A stretch of 63,077 nucleotides of DNA, taken from positions 1-63,077 of the forward strand of contig JBMHDN010000025.1 in NCBI GenBank assembly GCA_049889355.1. The letters run 5' to 3'. The position numbers and the translations under genes were made by a program. Below, in pieces: positions 28,087 to 36,252 of this stretch (positions within the stretch are counted from its first letter, which is position 1; each line of letters starts with the position of its first letter). The DNA is from JBMHDN01 sp049889355 (GTDB lineage Bacteria > Pseudomonadota > Alphaproteobacteria > Puniceispirillales > Puniceispirillaceae). The notes beneath the pieces were generated by a model. That model was given only the letters and a program-made list of their open reading frames with translations. It did not search any database and was not told the DNA's origin.

Positions 28087-28711
28087 AGGGGGTCAAACAT
28101 TGGCTAAGTAGCTGATCAAAAGCGTGGGCCCGGTGGCTCATCTGATGTTTTTTATCCGGATCCATCTCGCCAAAAGTGATATCATAGCCATCTGGCTGGA
28201 AAATCGGATCATAGCCAAAACCGCGTGTGCCGCGCATTGGCCAGACGATTTGGCCATGAACCTGACCTTCAAAACTCTCAACATGCCCGTCAGGCCAGGC
28301 CAGCGAGAGCACGCAAACAAAATAAGCACGCCTGTCTGTCGTGCCTGCCATCAGCAGCGCATCTGCAACCCGTTTCATGGCGGCGTTGAAATCCTTTTTT
28401 GGTCCGGCCCATCTGGCTGAATAAATACCAGGGGCCCCGCCCAGTGCTGGGACCACAAGCCCGCTATCATCTGCCAAGGATGGCAGGCCGCTGACGCTGG
28501 CTGCGGCATGGGCTTTGAGCTCTGCATTTTCAACAAAGGTCTGGCCTGTTTCCTCTGGCTCTTCCAAACCCAGCTCTGCAGCTGATGACACAGTGATCCC
28601 AAGTGGGGCCAGCAATGCGTCAATCTCCACGACTTTGCCTTGATTATGGCTCGCAATCACCAGTGTTTTTTCGCTCAAGCGGCGTGCTGGCTTCTTCTCA
28701 GTTGTCATCAT
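28076..28711 (-). CDS. rdgB: XTP/dITP diphosphatase (non-canonical purine NTP pyrophosphatase)
   Basis: RdgB/HAM1 removes dITP, ITP and XTP from the nucleotide pool. The 211-residue protein has the N-terminal substrate motif VIASHNQGKVVEI, the metal motif LPSLADDSGLVVPALGGAPGIYSARWAG, and the late TRGFGYDPIFQPDGYD. The next Met also fits as a start. It lies between rph and hemW in a leftward rph-rdgB-hemW run. Confidence 0.96.
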   Translation of the reverse strand: MMTTEKKPARRLSEKTLVIASHNQGKVVEIDALLAPLGITVSSAAELGLEEPEETGQTFVENAELKAHAAASVSGLPSLADDSGLVVPALGGAPGIYSARWAGPKKDFNAAMKRVADALLMAGTTDRRAYFVCVLSLAWPDGHVESFEGQVHGQIVWPMRGTRGFGYDPIFQPDGYDITFGEMDPDKKHQMSHRAHAFDQLLSQCLTPYGV

Positions 28712-28759
28712 ACACCTCGGTTTTTATCCTTTTTTATTCAGGATATCATTTTGTGGGCG

Positions 28760-29518
28760 TCAGCTTTGTGGGCGCTCTGTGCGAATGGCTTCTAACTGTG
28801 CCTCAAAAAGACGGGCACAGCCTTTTTCGGCTAAATCCATCATGTTGTTCAGCGCGTCTCTTGAGAAAGGCACATCTTCAGCTGTGCCCTGAATTTCAAC
28901 AATCCCGCCTTTGCTGGTTAGGATGAAATTGGCATCTGCCCCGGCATGGCTGTCTTCTGCATAATCCAGATCTAAAACCGGCTGACCTTCATAAATACCG
29001 CAAGATATCGCCGCCACCTGATCGCGCAGCACCTGGCGGGTTACCAGCCCTTTGAGCATCAGATGATCAATGGCCAGTGACAAGGCCACAAAAGCCCCGG
29101 TGATAGAGGCGGTTCTGGTCCCACCATCTGCCTGCAATACATCACAATCAACCGTGATTTGACGCTCGCCAAGGGCAGAGAGATCGCAGACCGCTCTCAA
29201 AGAGCGGCCAATTAGACGCTGGATTTCTTGAGTTCTGCCAGATTGTTTGCCACGTGCTGCCTCTCGGTCTGTGCGTGAATGGGTAGAACGTGGCAACATG
29301 CCATATTCAGCTGTGACCCAGCCCTTATTTTGATTGCGCAGAAAAGGCGGGACGCGCTCATCGACGCTAGCGGTGCAGAGCACATGTGTGCCGCCACATT
29401 CAATCAGACACGAGCCTTCTGCATATTTTGCAAAATGAGGTGTCATGCGGATGGTGCGCAATTGATCTGGCTGGCGACCAGAAGGCCTAAAATCAGAAGA
29501 AGGGGCAGAATGGCTCAT
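28760..29518 (-). CDS. rph: Ribonuclease PH
   Basis: RNase PH is a phosphorolytic exonuclease that trims tRNA 3-prime ends. The 252-residue protein has RPSGRQPDQLRTIRMTP at the N-terminus, the signature QKSGRT-type segment KQSGRTQEIQRLIGRSLRAV, DCDVLQADGGTRTASITGA and DLDYAEDSHAGADANF. It is divergent from hrcA. Confidence 0.97.
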   Translation of the reverse strand: MSHSAPSSDFRPSGRQPDQLRTIRMTPHFAKYAEGSCLIECGGTHVLCTASVDERVPPFLRNQNKGWVTAEYGMLPRSTHSRTDREAARGKQSGRTQEIQRLIGRSLRAVCDLSALGERQITVDCDVLQADGGTRTASITGAFVALSLAIDHLMLKGLVTRQVLRDQVAAISCGIYEGQPVLDLDYAEDSHAGADANFILTSKGGIVEIQGTAEDVPFSRDALNNMMDLAEKGCARLFEAQLEAIRTERPQS

Positions 29519-29676
29519 TGACTATGCCTTAATAGGGAAGAAAAAACTTGATACCGAAAATAGGCACAAGCCAGATGAGCGACAAGTCTTAATTCTCAAT
29601 GCTCTTATTCAAAAGCTGTCTGTCAGCCCTTCGATTGATGTTGACCAGTCATCTGAGATTCAGAGATAATAGGCGT

Positions 29677-30735
29677 ATGAACCAGACACGCCCTAGTGAT
29701 TTAACAGATCGCACCCGCCAAATCTTCAATCATATCGTCCAGAATTATCTGGAAACAGGCTTGCCTGTGGCCTCTTCAAAAATTGCAGGTTTTGATCAGA
29801 TTGACCTCTCGCCTGCATCAGTACGGGCGATCATGGCAGAATTAGAGCGTGCAGAATTACTTTATGCGCCGCATGTATCAGCTGGGCGTCTGCCCACGCA
29901 AGCTGGTTTGCGGCTGTTTGTGGATGGGCTGATGCAATTGGGCGGACAATTGCCTGTAGAAGAGCAAAAATCGCTTGATCAGCTGGCACTACGCCAAGGC
30001 CAGAATGTCACTCAATTGCTGGATCAGGCGACTCAATCTCTCTCAGGCTTGAGTCGCTGCGCATCATTGGTATTGGCCCCGACCCAGGATTTACTGGTCA
30101 GCCATCTGGAATTTGTGGCGCTCTCTTCAGATCGCTTGCTGGTGATATTGGTGTTTTCAAATGGGCAGGTGGAAAACCGCATTATCACCTTGTCTGAACC
30201 GGTAAATCCAGCCCACCTCACCGCTGCCAGCAATTATCTGAACCATCATTATCAAGGCAAATCAGTAGCTGAAATTCAAGCTTTGCTGGGTGCTGATCTC
30301 GCTCAGCATCAGGCTGAATTGGATGTGCTGACTCATGATTTGATTCAAAAAGGCATGGCTGTCTGGTCAGATGGGCGTGGTGATAAAGACGCCTCGCTGA
30401 TTTTTCAGGGCCAGTCTCATTTGCTGCAGGATATCAAAGCAGATGAGCAACTTGATCAGGTGGCACGCTTGTTTGATTTGGTGGAAATGCGCACCCAGAT
30501 GCAAAGCCTGATGGCAGGTGTGGCAGAAGCAGATGGCTTGAAAATTTATATCGGCTCAGATCATCCGTTATTTTCAGGGACAGGCTGTGCGATGGTGCTC
30601 TCGCCTTATCGCAATGCTCAAAACCAGATCATCGGTGCTATTGGTGTGATAGGCCCGCGTCATATGAATTACGCTCGCATCATCCCGCTGGTGGATTACA
30701 CCTCTCAGACACTTGAAAAACTGGTCGGCCAATAA
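29677..30735 (+). CDS. hrcA: Heat-inducible transcription repressor HrcA
   Basis: HrcA represses chaperone operons by binding the CIRCE element. The start is placed at 29677 (MNQTRPSDLTDRTRQIFNHIV), giving 352-353 residues, the family norm; the open frame extends 26 codons upstream without homology. The winged-helix N-terminus (LPVASSKIAGFDQIDLSPASVRAIMAELERAELLYAPHVSAGRLPT) and the C-terminal IGPRHMNYARIIPLVDYTS are intact. No full CIRCE element is visible in this window, so its target (usually groESL) would lie elsewhere. Confidence 0.95.
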   Translation: MNQTRPSDLTDRTRQIFNHIVQNYLETGLPVASSKIAGFDQIDLSPASVRAIMAELERAELLYAPHVSAGRLPTQAGLRLFVDGLMQLGGQLPVEEQKSLDQLALRQGQNVTQLLDQATQSLSGLSRCASLVLAPTQDLLVSHLEFVALSSDRLLVILVFSNGQVENRIITLSEPVNPAHLTAASNYLNHHYQGKSVAEIQALLGADLAQHQAELDVLTHDLIQKGMAVWSDGRGDKDASLIFQGQSHLLQDIKADEQLDQVARLFDLVEMRTQMQSLMAGVAEADGLKIYIGSDHPLFSGTGCAMVLSPYRNAQNQIIGAIGVIGPRHMNYARIIPLVDYTSQTLEKLVGQ

Positions 30736-30741
30736 AATCTG

Positions 30742-31347
30742 CTAAAGGCCCTTTAGCCAGTCAAAGGGCATACGAATTATCAAAAACCAGTTTTGATCAA
30801 GGATATTGTCTGAATGGGCCGAAATCCAAAGCTGCAAGTCGCTCCCGCTCTGGCTGGTTTTCAAAAATAACACCCCCAGACCAGCCATACAAAAACCAAG
30901 CAAAACAGCGCTGATGGCATCTATCAGCTGTAATTTTTCTGGCTGTCTGGTTTCTGGCTGTCTGGTTTCTGGCCGTCTGGTTTCTGGCGACTCATCCTCC
31001 GCCGCCCTATCTGCTCTGTGTAGCCCGTCGATTTCCATAGGATCATCTGGTTCAGCTTCTTTGTCATGGATAAGCAGTCTGCTCCCACAATTAAAACAGG
31101 CCAATGGCCAATCTTGATGGCGAACAATAGCGATAAGATATGCTGGAATATTATGTTCAAGGCCACATGTTAAACAGGCAAAAATCCTATCAGATGCCGT
31201 ATTTTGCGCTGTTGCCGGATAGAACAAACTCTGACAATGATGACATTTCACCGGCCAATGCGGGGTTGCATGCACCGCGATGGGCATGCGCACCGGAATC
31301 AGACAATCAGGACAGCGGCAGATATAGCCCATTTCATGTTCCATCAT
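30742..31347 (-). CDS. Unknown Cys-rich zinc-ribbon protein with a C-terminal membrane segment
   Basis: I do not recognise this protein as a named family. From ATG 31347 (behind AAAGGA) it has 201 residues. Four CxxC knuckles are visible (CPDC, CHHC, CLTC, CFNC), suggesting two zinc ribbons in the first ~90 residues. A linker holds a 5-residue tandem repeat ETRQP, then one hydrophobic helix (AISAVLLGFCMAGLGVLFL) and a short tail. The topology suggests a membrane-anchored zinc-ribbon protein. A start at 31337 overlapping the upstream stop (ATGA) is also possible. It converges on hrcA with a 6-nt gap and overlaps the upstream unknown gene. Confidence 0.75.
   Translation of the reverse strand: MMEHEMGYICRCPDCLIPVRMPIAVHATPHWPVKCHHCQSLFYPATAQNTASDRIFACLTCGLEHNIPAYLIAIVRHQDWPLACFNCGSRLLIHDKEAEPDDPMEIDGLHRADRAAEDESPETRRPETRQPETRQPEKLQLIDAISAVLLGFCMAGLGVLFLKTSQSGSDLQLWISAHSDNILDQNWFLIIRMPFDWLKGL
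30938..30988. repeat. 15-bp tandem repeat in the zinc-ribbon gene
   Basis: Three copies of a 15-bp unit (TTCTGGCTGTCTGGT with one variant base in copy 3) plus a partial fourth encode the ETRRP/ETRQP linker repeat on the minus strand. Confidence 0.85.
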
Positions 31348-31903
31348 CTGGTCCTTTTGGCGCGGCCTCTTGTTGGCGCCCGGCTTGATGCTCACCTGAG
31401 GAACCAGCAAAAGAAGACCCAGAGATATAAAGTTTTAATTCAGCCTTTATCTGATTTTGGATAAAGCGGGCAAAGGCCTGTTCAATCTCTGTGATGAGTG
31501 TTGGATCCTCACATGATGTGTCATCGCCTTTTGTTTGAACAGATGGGCTCTCTTCAGCCTGTCCGCTCTTTGCTTGTTGCTGGGCACGGCTTTTTGAGAT
31601 GGCCTCGGCGATAGCAGCCATGGTCTGAGTGGTCTGTGTTTCTTCACCTGTCCTTTCGTCTGCTTCTTCTGGCGGGGTTTTATCACTGACAGGCCGACCA
31701 ACCGGCAGATGGACAGCCTCAATTTTCACGCGACGCAAATCGACGGGTTGGCTCAGCCAGATAGGGGGATTGCCAGCTTCATCAGCGTTCTTTTCAGCAG
31801 CGAGGAGCTGCTGTTCTTGTTTGCTGTTTTCTGCTTGCAGTGCCTCTTTATATAAGGCTCTGATGACCGGCCAGCTGAAATCTATCTTATCTGAAGAGGC
31901 CAT
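31334..31903 (-). CDS. Hypothetical protein, partner of the zinc-ribbon gene
   Basis: This 189-residue protein is not recognised. It has a helical N-terminus (WPVIRALYKEALQAENSKQEQQLLAAEK), a Glu/Thr/Gln-rich middle of low complexity, and a second predicted helix (TLITEIEQAFARFIQNQIKAELKLYI) before a Gly/Gln-rich tail. There is no signal peptide or membrane segment, so it is probably cytoplasmic. Its stop overlaps the start region of the zinc-ribbon gene, so the two are likely expressed together. It is divergent from grpE and the pair splits hrcA from grpE. Confidence 0.65.
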   Translation of the reverse strand: MASSDKIDFSWPVIRALYKEALQAENSKQEQQLLAAEKNADEAGNPPIWLSQPVDLRRVKIEAVHLPVGRPVSDKTPPEEADERTGEETQTTQTMAAIAEAISKSRAQQQAKSGQAEESPSVQTKGDDTSCEDPTLITEIEQAFARFIQNQIKAELKLYISGSSFAGSSGEHQAGRQQEAAPKGPDDGT

Positions 31904-32115
31904 CGCCGCATGTCCATTTAAGCTTGATAAAGTGAGGAACTTGAAAGGCCAGTATGACGTGAAGAGGTTAATTATTCGTAAAGATCGCAGTGATTTGCGC
32001 GAAAAAGCGTAAAAAACGACAGCCTAACCCTTGGATCAGGCCGCCAGTCTTCCCACATATCGCCCAGAAATACGGTGCTAAGCCGATAAACAGTTCAGCC
32101 AGAGAGGCCCCGCCC

Positions 32116-32751
32116 ATGAGCGAGAAAAAAACAGAAGAGCAGATGCCTGACCTTGAAAAAGATGCCACCTTACAGGCTGGAAATCAGGATGGTGAAGCGG
32201 GCCAAATCAATGATGAGTCGTCTTCAGAAACGCAAGACGCGCCTGAGGATGAGCGCGATATTGATCCCATCACAGCGCTGACCGCTGAGCGAGATGATCT
32301 CAAAGATCAGCTCTTGCGGGCGATGGCAGAAATGGAAAATATCCGCCGGCGTGCTGAACGCGATGTGGCTCAATCCAGACAATATGGGCATTTAAATTTT
32401 GCCCGTGATTTGCTGTCTTCTTTTGATAATTTATCTGCGGCGCTGTCTGCTGCCCCAAAGATGGATGGCGATGAAGCTGCAAATTTAGATGATGGGGTGA
32501 AAAATCTGCTTATCGGTATTGAGATGATTGCGCGCGAAATTGAATCAGTCTTAGAGCGTCATCACATCACCCGGATCAATCCGCAAGGCGAGAAGTTCGA
32601 TTATAATCTGCATCAGGCCATGTTTGAGATTGAGAGTGGCGAGGCAGAGCCAGGCACCGTATTGCAGGTTGCCCAGCCTGGCTATCAGCTGCGCGACAGG
32701 CTGTTGCGCCCAGCCATGGTCGGTGTTGCCAAAGCACCTGCTAAAGAATAG
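32116..32751 (+). CDS. grpE: Nucleotide exchange factor GrpE
   Basis: GrpE releases ADP from DnaK. The start is placed at 32116 (MSEKKTEEQMPDLEK) with AGAGAGG about 8 nt upstream, giving 211 residues; the frame stays open 42 codons further upstream without homology. The long N-terminal helix (LTAERDDLKDQLLRAMAEMENIRRRAERD) and the C-terminal beta domain (ESGEAEPGTVLQVAQPGYQLRDRLLRPAMVGVAK) are present. dnaK follows after a 266-nt gap with its own candidate heat-shock promoter. Confidence 0.95.
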   Translation: MSEKKTEEQMPDLEKDATLQAGNQDGEAGQINDESSSETQDAPEDERDIDPITALTAERDDLKDQLLRAMAEMENIRRRAERDVAQSRQYGHLNFARDLLSSFDNLSAALSAAPKMDGDEAANLDDGVKNLLIGIEMIAREIESVLERHHITRINPQGEKFDYNLHQAMFEIESGEAEPGTVLQVAQPGYQLRDRLLRPAMVGVAKAPAKE

Positions 32752-32814
32752 AGCCACAAACCTAAAAGGCATGCGGATAAAGAGCTGGTTATCAAACAAG
32801 CAAGGCATCTGCCT

Positions 32815-32845
32815 CTTGCAACCGAAAAATCAGTTCTTATATGTG
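32815..32845 (+). promoter_or_regulatory. Candidate RpoH (sigma-32) promoter of dnaK
   Basis: CTTG at 32815-32818, a 17-nt spacer, and CTTATATGTG at 32836-32845 match the alphaproteobacterial RpoH pattern CTTG-N17-CYTATNTNNG. It lies about 175 nt before the dnaK ATG, giving a long leader that contains a 15-bp repeat. Confidence 0.65.
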
Positions 32846-32856
32846 CTGAAGACAGA

Positions 32857-32893
32857 CAAGACGAAAATAGGCAAGACGAAAATAGACAAGACT
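32857..32893. repeat. 15-bp tandem repeat in the dnaK leader
   Basis: CAAGACGAAAATAGG (32857-32871) and CAAGACGAAAATAGA (32872-32886) are followed by a third partial copy. The repeat is noncoding and would be in the 5-prime end of the dnaK transcript if the RpoH promoter is used. Confidence 0.85.
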
Positions 32894-33017
32894 ATGAAGT
32901 TCAGGCCTGTCAGACAGATAAACCCACTCCCACCGGTCTAAACGCAAGTTAAAGGCGTCATAAAGGGCCCGGGAAATTGAATAAGATAGTGACAAAAACA
33001 GATAGAGGATAAAGACG

Positions 33018-34931
33018 ATGGGACGTGTCATTGGTATTGATTTGGGCACCACCAACTCTTGTGTCGCCGTTATGGACGGCAAATCTGCCAAAGTGATTGA
33101 AAATGCAGAAGGCGCGCGCACAACCCCGTCTATCATTGGCTTTGCTGATGATGGTGAGCGTCTGGTTGGTCAGCCTGCCAAACGTCAGGCCGTAACCAAC
33201 CCGGAAAAGACCATTTTCGCAGTGAAACGCTTGATCGGCCGCCGTGCAGACGACAAAGCCACCAAGAGCTTTGCTGAATTGGTCCCTTATGAGATCAAGG
33301 GCGCTAAAAATGGTGATGCCTGGATTGGTGTTGGGGATAAAGAATATTCACCTTCTGAGATGTCTAGCTTTACCTTGCGTAAGCTCAAAGAAGATGCAGA
33401 AGCCTATTTAGGCGAGAGCGTGGATAAGGCTGTGATCACCGTACCGGCCTATTTCAATGATGCCCAGCGTCAGGCCACCAAAGATGCAGGCAAGATTGCC
33501 GGCCTGGAAGTGCTGCGTATCATCAACGAGCCAACCGCGGCCGCACTGGCCTATGGTCTGGATCAAAAAGAATCAGGCGTGATCGCTGTCTTTGATTTAG
33601 GTGGTGGTACTTTTGATGTCTCTATCCTTGAAATTGGCGATGGCGTCTTTGAAGTGAAATCAACCAACGGGGATACCTTCCTCGGCGGTGAAGATTTCGA
33701 TCAGGCGATTATCGATTTTCTGGCTGATGAGTTCAAAAAGGAAAATGGCATTGATTTGCGCAGTGATCGTATGGCCCTTCAGCGTCTCAAAGAAGCAGCT
33801 GAAAAAGCCAAGATTGAACTGTCCAGCACAACTCAGTCAGAGGTGAATCTGCCTTTCATCACCGCTGATCAGTCTGGTCCAAAACACCTCAATGTAAAGC
33901 TCACCCGTGCAAAATATGAAAGCATGGTGGACGCGCTGGTTCAACGATCTCTCGAGCCGTGTAAAAAAGCGCTCAAAGATGCAGGCGTTTCTGCCTCTGA
34001 AATTGACGAGGTGATTTTGGTTGGCGGGATGACCCGTATGCCAAAAATCATTGAAACCGTGCAGAATTTCTTTGGCAAAGAGCCACATCGCGGGGTGAAC
34101 CCAGATGAAGTGGTGGCCTCTGGTGCGGCGATCCAGGCAGGGGTGCTGACCGGTGATGTGAAAGATGTGCTGTTGCTGGATGTGACTCCATTGTCGCTAG
34201 GTATTGAAACATTGGGCGGCATTTTCACCCGCCTGATTGAGCGCAACACCACTATTCCGACCAAGAAAAGCCAGGTCTTTTCAACCGCTGATGATAATCA
34301 GTCAGCTGTGACCATCTCTGTCTATCAGGGTGAGCGCGAAATGGCGGCAGATAATAAACAGCTGGGTCAGTTCAATTTAGAAGGCATTCCAGCTGCGCCG
34401 CGCGGTGTCCCTCAAATTGAGGTCACCTTTGATATTGATGCCAATGGTATCGTCAAGGTGAGCGCCAAGGATAAAGCCACTGGCAAAGAACAGGCGATTT
34501 CAATCAAAGCCTCTGGCGGTTTGGAAGATGCTGATATTGAACAGATGGTCAAAGATGCTGAATCCTATGCAGAAGAAGATAAAGCACGCCGTGAAAAGGT
34601 TGAGACACGCAATCAGGCAGATGCGCTTGTTCATGCAGCTGAAAAATCGCTCAGCGATTTGGGCGATAAGGCAGAAGCTGGCCTGAAGGCTGATGTTGAG
34701 ACAGCGATTGCAGAGCTGAAAACAGCCTTAGAAGGCGATGATGACGCCGTGATCAAGGAAAAGACTGAAGCTTTGTCTAATGCCATGATGAAGATGGGCG
34801 AAGCTGCCTATCAGGCTGAACAGGCTGCTGGCGGTCCAGCAGGCGATGAGGCCCAGGCTCAGCAAAGTGATGATGGTGTTGTGGATGCTGAGTTTGAAGA
34901 GGTTGATCAGGATAAAAAATCCGCTGGTTAA
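33018..34931 (+). CDS. dnaK: Chaperone DnaK (Hsp70)
   Basis: DnaK is the ATP-driven Hsp70 chaperone. The 637-residue protein has the three Hsp70 signatures: IGIDLGTTNSCVAVMDG, VFDLGGGTFDVSILEI and VILVGGMTRMPKIIETV, the substrate domain around LLLDVTPLSLGIETLGG, and a C-terminal lid ending DGVVDAEFEEVDQDKKSAG. GATAGAGGATAAAGACG precedes the ATG. A terminator-like hairpin separates it from dnaJ. Confidence 0.98.
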   Translation: MGRVIGIDLGTTNSCVAVMDGKSAKVIENAEGARTTPSIIGFADDGERLVGQPAKRQAVTNPEKTIFAVKRLIGRRADDKATKSFAELVPYEIKGAKNGDAWIGVGDKEYSPSEMSSFTLRKLKEDAEAYLGESVDKAVITVPAYFNDAQRQATKDAGKIAGLEVLRIINEPTAAALAYGLDQKESGVIAVFDLGGGTFDVSILEIGDGVFEVKSTNGDTFLGGEDFDQAIIDFLADEFKKENGIDLRSDRMALQRLKEAAEKAKIELSSTTQSEVNLPFITADQSGPKHLNVKLTRAKYESMVDALVQRSLEPCKKALKDAGVSASEIDEVILVGGMTRMPKIIETVQNFFGKEPHRGVNPDEVVASGAAIQAGVLTGDVKDVLLLDVTPLSLGIETLGGIFTRLIERNTTIPTKKSQVFSTADDNQSAVTISVYQGEREMAADNKQLGQFNLEGIPAAPRGVPQIEVTFDIDANGIVKVSAKDKATGKEQAISIKASGGLEDADIEQMVKDAESYAEEDKARREKVETRNQADALVHAAEKSLSDLGDKAEAGLKADVETAIAELKTALEGDDDAVIKEKTEALSNAMMKMGEAAYQAEQAAGGPAGDEAQAQQSDDGVVDAEFEEVDQDKKSAG

Positions 34932-34964
34932 GCTAAGATTTTGAACGCGACACATTAAAATATG

Positions 34965-34999
34965 AAGACAGGGCCTGTTTTACCGGTCCTGTCTTTGTT
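34965..34999 (+). terminator. Hairpin terminator/attenuator between dnaK and dnaJ
   Basis: AAGACAGG (34965-34972) pairs with CCTGTCTT (34988-34995), followed by a T-rich TGTTT. It lies 34 nt after the dnaK stop and 38 nt before dnaJ, and could lower dnaJ expression relative to dnaK. Confidence 0.7.
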
Positions 35000-35033
35000 T
35001 CAGCCAACAAGATGTAGGCAAGGATAGAGGGTT

Positions 35034-36152
35034 ATGTCGAAACGCGATTATTATGATGTGCTAGGCGTAAATCGTGATGCAGATGAAAAGGCAATTAAAT
35101 CTGCCTACCGTAAATTGGCCATGGCCAATCACCCTGATCGCAACCCAGATGATGACGCGGCGGCTGAACGTTTTAAAGAGGCATCAGAAGCCTATGAAGT
35201 CTTAAAAGACGGGGATAAACGTGCTGCCTATGACCGGATGGGTCATGCTGCCTTTGATCAGTCTGCTGGTTTTGGCGGCGGTGGTTTTGGCGGCGGCGGT
35301 TTTGGTGGCGGCGGCTTTTCCGATATTTTTGAGCAAATGTTCAGCGAGTTCAATGGCGGTTCAGGCGGCGGTGCGGCAGCGCGTACAGGCGCCGATATGC
35401 GCTATGATCTGGATATTTCGCTGGAACAAGCCTTTGAAGGTAGCCATGAGGATATCACTGTCCAATTGACTGTCGCTTGTGATCCTTGTTCAGGCAGTGG
35501 GGCGGCCCCTGGCTCTAGCCCATCAACTTGTGGGACATGTGGCGGGCGCGGCAAGGTGCGTGCCCAGCAAGGTTTCTTTACCATTGAGCGGGCTTGCCCA
35601 TCTTGTAACGGTGCTGGCCAGACCATTTCAAACCCATGCAGTTCATGTCGCGGTGAAGGGCGGGTGCATAAAACAGAAACTCTGTCTGTTACGATTCCAG
35701 CCGGTGTGGATACAGGGACACGTATTCGTTTATCAGGCAAAGGCGAGGCTGGTCTGCGCGGCGCGCCAGCTGGCGATCTTTATATTTTTGTGCATGTCAA
35801 AGACCATCCGATTTTCAGCCGTGATGGCACAACCATTCTGGCCTCTGTGCCGATAGCGATGACCACCGCTACGCTTGGCGGGGCGATCGAAGTGCCAGTG
35901 CTTGGCGGCAAAATGGTTAAGCTAAAAATCGAAGCTGGCACCCAGACAGGGCGTCGTTTCCGCTTGCGTGGCAAAGGCATGCCAGCTTTGCGCGGCCGCA
36001 CACAAGGTGATCAGATTGTTGAGATTCAAGTCGAAACACCTACCAATCTGACAGATGAACAAATTGCGCTGTTAGAACAGTTTGAACAGGCTGGTACAGC
36101 CAGCCCGCAAACCGATAGTTTCATGGATAGGGTCAAACGTATCTGGAGCTGA
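35034..36152 (+). CDS. dnaJ: Co-chaperone DnaJ (Hsp40)
   Basis: DnaJ delivers substrates to DnaK and stimulates its ATPase. The 372-residue protein has the J domain with HPD (NHPDRNPDD), a Gly/Phe region with four GGGGF-type repeats, four zinc-finger motifs (CDPCSGSG, CGTCGGRG, CPSCNGAG, CSSCRGEG) and C-terminal substrate domains. GATAGAGGGTT precedes the ATG. Confidence 0.98.
   Translation: MSKRDYYDVLGVNRDADEKAIKSAYRKLAMANHPDRNPDDDAAAERFKEASEAYEVLKDGDKRAAYDRMGHAAFDQSAGFGGGGFGGGGFGGGGFSDIFEQMFSEFNGGSGGGAAARTGADMRYDLDISLEQAFEGSHEDITVQLTVACDPCSGSGAAPGSSPSTCGTCGGRGKVRAQQGFFTIERACPSCNGAGQTISNPCSSCRGEGRVHKTETLSVTIPAGVDTGTRIRLSGKGEAGLRGAPAGDLYIFVHVKDHPIFSRDGTTILASVPIAMTTATLGGAIEVPVLGGKMVKLKIEAGTQTGRRFRLRGKGMPALRGRTQGDQIVEIQVETPTNLTDEQIALLEQFEQAGTASPQTDSFMDRVKRIWS
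35272..35318. repeat. 15-bp tandem repeat in dnaJ (Gly/Phe linker)
   Basis: Near-identical 15-bp units (GGCGGCGGTGGTTTT type) encode the GGGGF repeats between the J domain and the zinc-finger region. Confidence 0.8.
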
Positions 36153-36188
36153 AACAGCGTGGTGTAGGCGCCAAGTTTTCTGATAGGC

Positions 36189-36204
36189 TGGTCAGGCCTG
36201 ACCA
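36189..36204. repeat. 16-bp perfect palindrome between dnaJ and dapB
   Basis: TGGTCAGGCCTGACCA is a perfect palindrome in the 100-nt gap, 49 nt before the dapB ATG. It may be an operator or a terminator stem; no T run follows. Confidence 0.6.
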
Positions 36205-36252
36205 TGTCTGATAAGAGATATCAAAAGATTATCGTGACTTAACAGGTGCACC

